Positions 59,201 through 64,000 of a stretch of 64,000 nt of DNA are shown one piece after another (the first letter of the stretch is position 1; every line of letters begins with the position of its first letter). The position numbers were made by a program, and so were the translations under genes. The DNA comes from Thioflexithrix psekupsensis. Lineage in GTDB: Bacteria > Pseudomonadota > Gammaproteobacteria > Beggiatoales > Beggiatoaceae. The notes below the pieces were generated by a model. The model searched no databases and was not told the DNA's origin. It worked only from the letters and a program-made list of their open reading frames with translations. The DNA is taken from positions 806,001 to 870,000 of the forward strand of contig NZ_MSLT01000012.1 in assembly GCF_002149925.1 (NCBI RefSeq). The letters are read 5' to 3'.

Positions 59201-61426
59201 CAGCATCAAGTCAGCATTTCCGGAATCAACAATGGAGGCTACTGGTTCTGGAATAATTGAGAATACACTTGTTCCTGTCTGCAAAGTTTCCTGTTGATCG
59301 CTGCGATAGCTGTATTCAATTGTCGCTTGACCAACCCGTACTCCTTTCAGCGTAAGCGTTACAGGAATAGCATCATTTTTTGCCATCGTTCCCAAAGTGC
59401 AGTGTAATATAGCACCATTTTGTGTACAATTTCCCCGTCCTTCTCCCACAGTGACAGATTCAACTGTAGTCAACTCAGGTAATTTAATGTCTAACACCAC
59501 GCCCGTTGCTGGTAAAGGTGCTAACTCACTGTTTTTCAGGGTAAACGTATGAGTAATGGTTCTGTTAATCATGGCAGAACTTGCATTACGAACCATATCC
59601 AGTGACAGATAAGGCACAAACGGCATGTTTAAATTGCCCGGAGGAGCATAAATGGGTTGTTTAACCGTGCAGTATCCGGGACACGCCAGACCTGTTGCCT
59701 CGAATCCAAACTGCAAGCTGGCCGGGAACATTCCAGGTACATAACCCACTTCTATGTCCACTTGTGCTTCATTTCTCGCATCTATAGTGCCGAGAAAGCG
59801 GCAACTCGCATACCCACGATCATTATCAATAAAGGCGCACTGGTTATTAGTAATATTTGGCGCACCTAAACCCAATACTTCAGGAATATTTGTCACAGGG
59901 TAATTGCGTCCTGGTTTCGCCACAGTCGCGGATTTCAAGAAAAAGCCGGGACTCATTTTATCAGGCGTAGAACGTCCTTCCACGTAATGTGCGGGAGCAT
60001 TCCCAATGTTTTTAATTAACACATTAAACGTCACTACGCCCAAATCTGATTGATAAAATCGATCATGACTGGATTTAATCTGAATTTGCAAGTTAGGATA
60101 AAATCCACACACCGGAACAACATAACCCGGTCTTCTATCATTTACCGAAAACGACCCTGTAATGGGCAAATAACCTTGCTCAGAAACCGAGATAGTGTAG
60201 TTATATGTGCCTTCTGTAGAAAGTCCACGGATGCGAAAATCCCCTTTTTCATCAGGTGTAAATACGCCATTAACTCCATCCACACGAATACTGACTGTGT
60301 TAGGTAAATTCAACTGATCGTCAGAAACGGTAACTTTCCCTGTAATATTATAGCCTTCCGTCAAGGAAATAGCGTACAAAACTACTGGAACAGAAGCGAT
60401 GGCACTGGTTTTTGAAACATAGTTGGCCGTTGCTTTTACCTCTTTATAGCCCGCCGTTTTAACGGTGACTACATGATAGCCTTCTGTATTAACATAAAGG
60501 CGATAAACACCCTGTTCATCTGTCACCGCCGTGCTGCCAGCCGCTTCAACCGTAATGCCTTGCATGGCTTTATCAAATACATCGCGCACATAGCCCATAA
60601 CGATAAAGCTATTGACCAAATACAGTGGAGATGTAGGATACGCAGCTTGTGAACCATGTACATTTAGAGACACATCAGTCTCAAGGCCGTCTTTAACTGC
60701 CTTAACCGTGTACGTTCCTGTATTTTTAATCCCATCAATACGGAAATTGCCATTTCCATCCGTTTGAACGCTTTTATCGCCAAGGGTGACGGTCGCGCTT
60801 TGTACTCCGCGGTTTTCTATGTTACGGACTTGTCCAGTAACACGATAACCGGAAATAACCTGAATATTTCCCAAAGCAAAGCGTGGCGTTGCATCAGATA
60901 CCGCCCGTGCAGGATAATTCAAAGGCACACTGAAATAGCCTTCTTTGGTGAAGGTTAAGTTATACGATCCTGCGCTGTCTAATTTTAAGACGAAATTACC
61001 GCTGGCATCAGAAGTTCCTGTTTTACCGTTGGCAGCCACTGTCACGCCCGCTAAACCTTGCGAATTTTCATCTACAACGCGCCCAAAAAACTCGTAACCA
61101 TTTTCACTTAATAAGGCATACGTGGAGCCAAAGTCCTTAACGCGATTGTTTGAACCCACTTCAAACGTCCCTGTAAACCCCTTGTAACCATCTCCAGTCA
61201 TACTTAACGTGTGAGTGCCTTCGGTCAAGCCACTAATGGAGTAAACTCCATTACTATACACAGCCGTCTTGCCACCAGCCGTGACAGTCAACCCAGAAAC
61301 GGGCTGACTATAGATGTCCAAAAACTTAATGTGGACATCATAGTTTGCCAAAGCAGAAACAGACAGCATGAGCAACAACATTGTTGCTGCGATTCGCTGC
61401 CATGCCTGCGTGATTTGTCTAGTCAT
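56252..61426 (-). CDS. Giant exported adhesin-like protein with two VWA domains
   Basis: 1,724 residues. Signal peptide (IAATMLLLMLSVSALA). Residues ~28-430 hold about five carboxypeptidase-regulatory-like repeats (GLTVTAGGKTAVYSNGVYSI; GVTVAANGKTGTSDASGNF). A CARDB/DUF11-type stretch follows, then VWA-1 with DLMLVVDDTGSMSEEIQ, IPT-like modules, another regulatory-like repeat (GVEIDSGENMAISDENGYY), two DUF11 modules (TATGLILTNRLPANTEV) and VWA-2 with DAAIVLDTTGSMQNEM. MIDAS serines are replaced by the D-x-T-G-S variant common in bacterial VWA proteins. It ends soon after the second VWA with no sorting motif, so retention must be by another route. Confidence 0.75.
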   Translation of the reverse strand: MTRQITQAWQRIAATMLLLMLSVSALANYDVHIKFLDIYSQPVSGLTVTAGGKTAVYSNGVYSISGLTEGTHTLSMTGDGYKGFTGTFEVGSNNRVKDFGSTYALLSENGYEFFGRVVDENSQGLAGVTVAANGKTGTSDASGNFVLKLDSAGSYNLTFTKEGYFSVPLNYPARAVSDATPRFALGNIQVISGYRVTGQVRNIENRGVQSATVTLGDKSVQTDGNGNFRIDGIKNTGTYTVKAVKDGLETDVSLNVHGSQAAYPTSPLYLVNSFIVMGYVRDVFDKAMQGITVEAAGSTAVTDEQGVYRLYVNTEGYHVVTVKTAGYKEVKATANYVSKTSAIASVPVVLYAISLTEGYNITGKVTVSDDQLNLPNTVSIRVDGVNGVFTPDEKGDFRIRGLSTEGTYNYTISVSEQGYLPITGSFSVNDRRPGYVVPVCGFYPNLQIQIKSSHDRFYQSDLGVVTFNVLIKNIGNAPAHYVEGRSTPDKMSPGFFLKSATVAKPGRNYPVTNIPEVLGLGAPNITNNQCAFIDNDRGYASCRFLGTIDARNEAQVDIEVGYVPGMFPASLQFGFEATGLACPGYCTVKQPIYAPPGNLNMPFVPYLSLDMVRNASSAMINRTITHTFTLKNSELAPLPATGVVLDIKLPELTTVESVTVGEGRGNCTQNGAILHCTLGTMAKNDAIPVTLTLKGVRVGQATIEYSYRSDQQETLQTGTSVFSIIPEPVASIVDSGNADLMLVVDDTGSMSEEIQGTRQALSAFISQGQAANIGLYTFKDNVTNRLRNNIGQELSSVSDMQYLLNAVNQLAASAGADCPEASLEALQAAKRHVKMGGRMVVITDASPHSKVNVDTLIAELRAQSIRVDVLLSGEECVGICGIQTGDSSSLSAIQTFSRIAHETGGVFLTPFEVNDGSTSGAEHYRLATLNLLSGAVKPTIISVSPNRLPAGVTADVRVKLANARFDDKADVDFGSNIETNTVTVLSPTELQVNLTVSGNASPQFVSASANVPQGEERVAASGTGVLEIVASTAGEVELLGLTPSVLQQGGSQTITLNVAGVAGQTLGLSAGASSGISISQVKMSNPTQWTAVVDLTQAQLGTHPLTLTINGQAQEASCSMVSSPLNSSVTVVPNDNASNTPRLVELTPNRGTQGSMRRLHVKGKNTTFAQDVSKMYFSGEHDIYVLDVKVINALELVALIQIDEKAILGYRDVFVYNDESQIFTLLDGFEVTPTCGYTLEGIISNAKGEAIAGVEIDSGENMAISDENGYYRLYGLCEGEYDLVIDDPSGGYEFDPTEVTVSDNTANSNGIVQLSLKDNSMGVIVKTRPNRWEMYQGETVRYTLNATNFGKTTATGLILTNRLPANTEVVSIDGLESVTGCSQNETEIICQLGDLATHQSATVVIVLRALGDQTIRNTVTVRSNEYGATVSDTWTKVLPYLSVSISDDPDPVLAGEIVFYEVAVELSQYVKEAGLSQTATGVTLVSQLPKSVEVQSVETAHGTCEAATIGTTPVTRCVLNDLSVAEASSLSRIVINMRVLVKEPGLLYFIHEATISANEFEPFTMRERTTTWVGEGTVDAAIVLDTTGSMQNEMSATVNALKEMLIEVDNLKLPVSPLVAFIGFKDEVVVHAVTSDLNLLASTLSKIKVEGGGTCPEASVEALIKVIPHVKRGGYIVFATDASPYSDADIEQLADLLAEKEITLISLLSGDCVDGTSWNDIAIE

Positions 61427-61920
61427 TGCTTTTTCCTAATTGTTGATTCAGTCAATGAGGCGAATATAACTGGCAGTTATAACTTTTTTGCCAGCTTGGC
61501 AAACTATCGCACTTAAAATTAATCTTGTAAAATCGCCTCCAAAAATGAATTCATTTTTTAATGAGCAGGAAATGAGCGGAAAATCAGCAAAAAATATAAA
61601 AAATTTTTTAAGTAAAACAATTAGTTAAGTGTAAAACCCATGTGCATTTCCTGTGCATTATCTGCGCGTCATAAATTGAATTCATATATTTTTAAATATT
61701 TACGTAAACGGTAGGGGAATTCTGACAAACGGAGGTTTATTTTATAATAATTTGTTTTTATTGGAAAAAATTATTTTAAATAATAGTGAACTAGGGACTT
61801 GCTTTTTCAGTTCTAGCTGTTATGCTGATATGACAATGTTTTATTGTAACGTAACCACCTCAGAAAAATAATACAAAAAACGTGGTTTAACTCACTATCC
61901 CACACGAGGAGTTGAATCTC
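61427..61920. other. Divergent intergenic region, VWA operon / FIST gene
   Basis: About 490 strongly AT-rich bases separating divergent genes. No ORF, no clear palindrome and no repeat family member stand out; regulatory sites are expected but I cannot place them. Confidence 0.4.
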
Positions 61921-63471
61921 ATGTTAAAGACCATCATCGCCAGCACTCAATTGCCGCTTAAAGAAGCGGCTTTTGAAATTATAGAAAAAATCCGTTGCGA
62001 ATTGCTTAATGTTTCCGCTAAAAAACCATTAAAAATGACTGGATTGTTATTTTCATCCCACCTTTTGGATCAAGCGGCGCATCAAGTATTTTTGGATAAT
62101 TTATTGTCGGAGTTTCCAGAATTGCAATTGGTGGGTTGCACTGTCGCGGCCGATGCCAATTGCACCAATCCTTACCTCTCTCATGAACAGATTACACTGT
62201 GTTTATTTCTCACCGATAATAAAATCAACATTACCGCAGGACTTGTTTCTTCCATTAAAGGCAATGGAGAAGAAGTAAGAAAATCAGTAAAACAATCCTT
62301 TGAAATCACCCAAGAAAAACAAGAGAAAAAATCACGATTATGCTTACTGTTTCCTGCTTTGTTTCTCAATTTGTCAGACACCGCCAATACCGCTCCGCCC
62401 ATGAAAGCCGTTTTCGCAGGAATTGCCGCATCGAATTTATACAAACGCTGCAAAATTTTAGGCGCAATCGCTACGGCACATGATCCATCTTCTGAAGAAC
62501 CCCAACCCAGTCAGTATCACAGTCTGCAATTTTTCAATGGCCAAATTTTTACCGAAGCCATGCCCTACTTATTATTTTCTGGATCACTCCATTTTCAATG
62601 TACCTACGCAAATCCCGTACAACCGATAGAAGGGAGTGAAAAGTGGTTGCCTGTGGAAATTCGAGACAATCAATTACTAAGAATCGCGCATTTAGCCGCT
62701 TCGGATTACTTGAATAAAACGCCGTTACATAAGGATAATAAACATTACTCCTTAATCGTGAAGAAATCGCAAACACCTTTAAATGAGCCTATTTTTCATC
62801 AAGGGGAAAATCATTATATTTTAAATGCAGTAGATGAAGAAGATAAAGCCGCTTTAAAACTCGGTTATTCAAACCCTTACAAGATATTAGAAAGCAGTCG
62901 TACTGCTTTAAAAGATTTAAATAATTTCAAATTTGAGCCGCGTTTTTTTCTGGGATTTTCTGACATGAAAAGAGCGAATTGTTTAAATGTGAATCGGGAA
63001 ATCGGCAGCGAATTTGATTTATTAGAAAATCAATTATCGACATTAACCAACTATCCAATTCCCAGCTTAATGGTGTATGGATTTGCGGAAATTGGCTACC
63101 CTTTTGCCCACAGTAAAAGCAGTAGTTTAAATCGAATGGTTTTGGTGGGTTTGTTGATCGGCGAAGAAGAGTCAGTCACTCAGCCTAAAGTGACTCCAAA
63201 ATACATGTCTCCTGAAAAAATGAGTGAATTTTCAATGATGCTTGTGCCTGTCCTTCTTGACTTGTTACAAGATAAAGCGATTTTGAATGAGCTTTCTCTT
63301 AAAGAGAGAGTGACCAAAGTCATGATCGTCAGACATTTGCGCGAAAAACTGTTACAGAGTTGTCCGCACGTTGAAAGTGTGATACCTGAAGAAGATGTCT
63401 TATTAAACCAGTCGTACAAATTTGGTATTTTAGTAAAACAAAAAAGCTCTTTTTCTAACACATTGTTATAA
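61921..63471 (+). CDS. FIST-domain sensory protein
   Basis: 516 residues from ATG 61921, with GAGGAG nine bases upstream (an in-frame TTG at 61912 is less likely). N-terminal FIST_N features: LLFSSHLLDQAAHQVFLDNL, FPELQLVGCTVAAD, LCLFLTDNKINITAGLV, FAGIAASNLYKRCKILGAIA. A FIST_C part follows (PVQPIEGSEKWLPVEIRDNQ, FFLGFSDMKRANCL, IPSLMVYGFAEIGYPFAHS). FIST proteins are thought to sense small molecules, possibly amino acids. No kinase or cyclase domain is fused to it. The C-terminal ~80 residues are helical. Confidence 0.75.
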   Translation: MLKTIIASTQLPLKEAAFEIIEKIRCELLNVSAKKPLKMTGLLFSSHLLDQAAHQVFLDNLLSEFPELQLVGCTVAADANCTNPYLSHEQITLCLFLTDNKINITAGLVSSIKGNGEEVRKSVKQSFEITQEKQEKKSRLCLLFPALFLNLSDTANTAPPMKAVFAGIAASNLYKRCKILGAIATAHDPSSEEPQPSQYHSLQFFNGQIFTEAMPYLLFSGSLHFQCTYANPVQPIEGSEKWLPVEIRDNQLLRIAHLAASDYLNKTPLHKDNKHYSLIVKKSQTPLNEPIFHQGENHYILNAVDEEDKAALKLGYSNPYKILESSRTALKDLNNFKFEPRFFLGFSDMKRANCLNVNREIGSEFDLLENQLSTLTNYPIPSLMVYGFAEIGYPFAHSKSSSLNRMVLVGLLIGEEESVTQPKVTPKYMSPEKMSEFSMMLVPVLLDLLQDKAILNELSLKERVTKVMIVRHLREKLLQSCPHVESVIPEEDVLLNQSYKFGILVKQKSSFSNTLL

Positions 63472-63506
63472 TCTGATTGTTCCGTAGATTTTTTACTCCT
63501 CAAATT

Positions 63507-63527
63507 CTGTAAATTCTGATTCAGACC
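63507..63527. repeat. Solo copy of the MITE inner-arm word
   Basis: TCTGTAAATTCTGATTCAGA at 63507, 36 bp after the FIST gene, is almost the inner arm of the MITEs at 6039-6422 and related to 5298-5316. It supports a genome-wide repeat family. Confidence 0.5.
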
Positions 63528-63668
63528 ATTTGTTGTTTCTGTTTCAGCCCCTCCTTTTTGTTTACATCTCATCACAAAAAATCACTCTTGACTCTGTCCC
63601 ATCAGCCCTTACATACACGCCAAGTCAAAAGAACCTTTTATGTAAAATCCCTTTTTTGGAGTTGCACA

Positions 63669-64000
63669 ATGCCCAATCCGTCCGATTTTGAAGTCAATCC
63701 AGATAACAAAATCAATCCAGAAACCCCTGACGAATCCCCCAAAAAACCAGCCGATGATGCCATCGATATTCCCGTCAAAATCATCCATCCTGATACGGTT
63801 GAAGTGCTGGACTCCTCCGAAGATACAGTACAAGTCACTGAAGTAGAAGAGGAAAATGATAACGACTCCGTCGCGTTTCCCGAACAACATATTGCCCAAT
63901 TAGAACAGCAATTAGCCGAAGTCAGTGAAAAAGCGAACCTCTACTGGGACAGCCTGCTGCGACAAAAAGCAGAAATGGAAAACCTGCAAAAAAGAGTCAA
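63669..64000 (+). CDS. grpE: GrpE nucleotide exchange factor, 3'-partial
   Basis: Runs off the window end. ATG 63669 has GGAG 9-12 bases upstream. The first ~75 residues are acidic and disordered; the coiled-coil start follows (EQHIAQLEQQLAEVSEKANL, YWDSLLRQKAEMENLQKRV), which is the GrpE signature region around R-x-A/K-E-x-E-N-x-x-R-R. GrpE exchanges nucleotide on DnaK. The rest, and probably dnaK and dnaJ, should lie beyond base 64000. Confidence 0.88.
   Translation, partial: MPNPSDFEVNPDNKINPETPDESPKKPADDAIDIPVKIIHPDTVEVLDSSEDTVQVTEVEEENDNDSVAFPEQHIAQLEQQLAEVSEKANLYWDSLLRQKAEMENLQKRV

Overview
The window comes from a gammaproteobacterial chromosome. AT-rich coding, a full Na+-NQR operon, Mpl, UbiX, CsrA, Lon and several large cache/HAMP histidine kinases suggest a Thiotrichales/Beggiatoaceae-type sulfur bacterium. 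That placement is inferred from gene content; there is no rRNA in the window, and I saw no tRNA.

Layout. (1) 1-5244: two genes ending in Lcl/DUF1566 C-type-lectin-like domains. Their 3' ends align codon by codon and differ almost only at codon positions 1 and 2 of AAY-type codons, followed by an identical 44-nt 3' block. This is the pattern of diversity-generating retroelement (DGR) variable regions; no reverse transcriptase or template repeat is visible here. (2) 5245-9670: a decayed accessory zone with two DUF2442 genes, palindromic repeats, a tandem pair of 191-bp MITEs (a related empty site lies 0.6 kb away), a headless Rpn/DUF4351 nuclease, an orphan VapB with a truncated VapC, a complete VapBC-like module, a truncated beta-propeller gene and IS remnants. 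(3) 9671-15490: a nuclease-STAND NTPase gene (candidate antiphage protein) broken by a 37-bp tandem duplication, an IS630 element, an IS4-like element, and a CRISPR array cut inside a repeat by that element. No cas genes are present. (4) 15587-26205: housekeeping genes: speE-ridA, nqrABCDEF, mpl-ubiX and a Lon-N-domain protein. (5) 26217-38380: signalling and envelope genes: a giant hybrid histidine kinase, a PilZ protein, an M48 protease, a second histidine kinase with a rhodanese, and an HlyD adaptor with a GDSL esterase. (6) 38550-44295: three consecutive Mrp/complex I antiporter-type membrane proteins without the rest of an Mrp or Nuo operon, then a TonB-like protein. (7) 44341-48606: the most unusual cluster. 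An RloA-type AAA ATPase is followed by RloB with an in-frame ochre stop; the RloB C-terminal half is fused without a stop to an HsdR-N-type nuclease domain and a ParA ATPase, and a ParB-like coiled-coil protein follows. (8) 48661-53053: csrA, lysC and lon. (9) 53150-61426: a two-gene operon of very large exported proteins (VWA, carboxypeptidase-regulatory-like, DUF11 and IPT-like modules). (10) 61921-64000: a FIST-domain sensor and the 5' end of grpE.

Functionally, the core is Na+-coupled respiration, envelope maintenance and stress proteostasis. The accessory segments concentrate defence and mobile DNA: a putative DGR target pair, a CRISPR remnant, STAND-nuclease, RloAB/ParAB and toxin-antitoxin genes, several visibly damaged by small duplications, nonsense mutation or insertion. 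All motif and alignment statements were made by eye; no database search was run.
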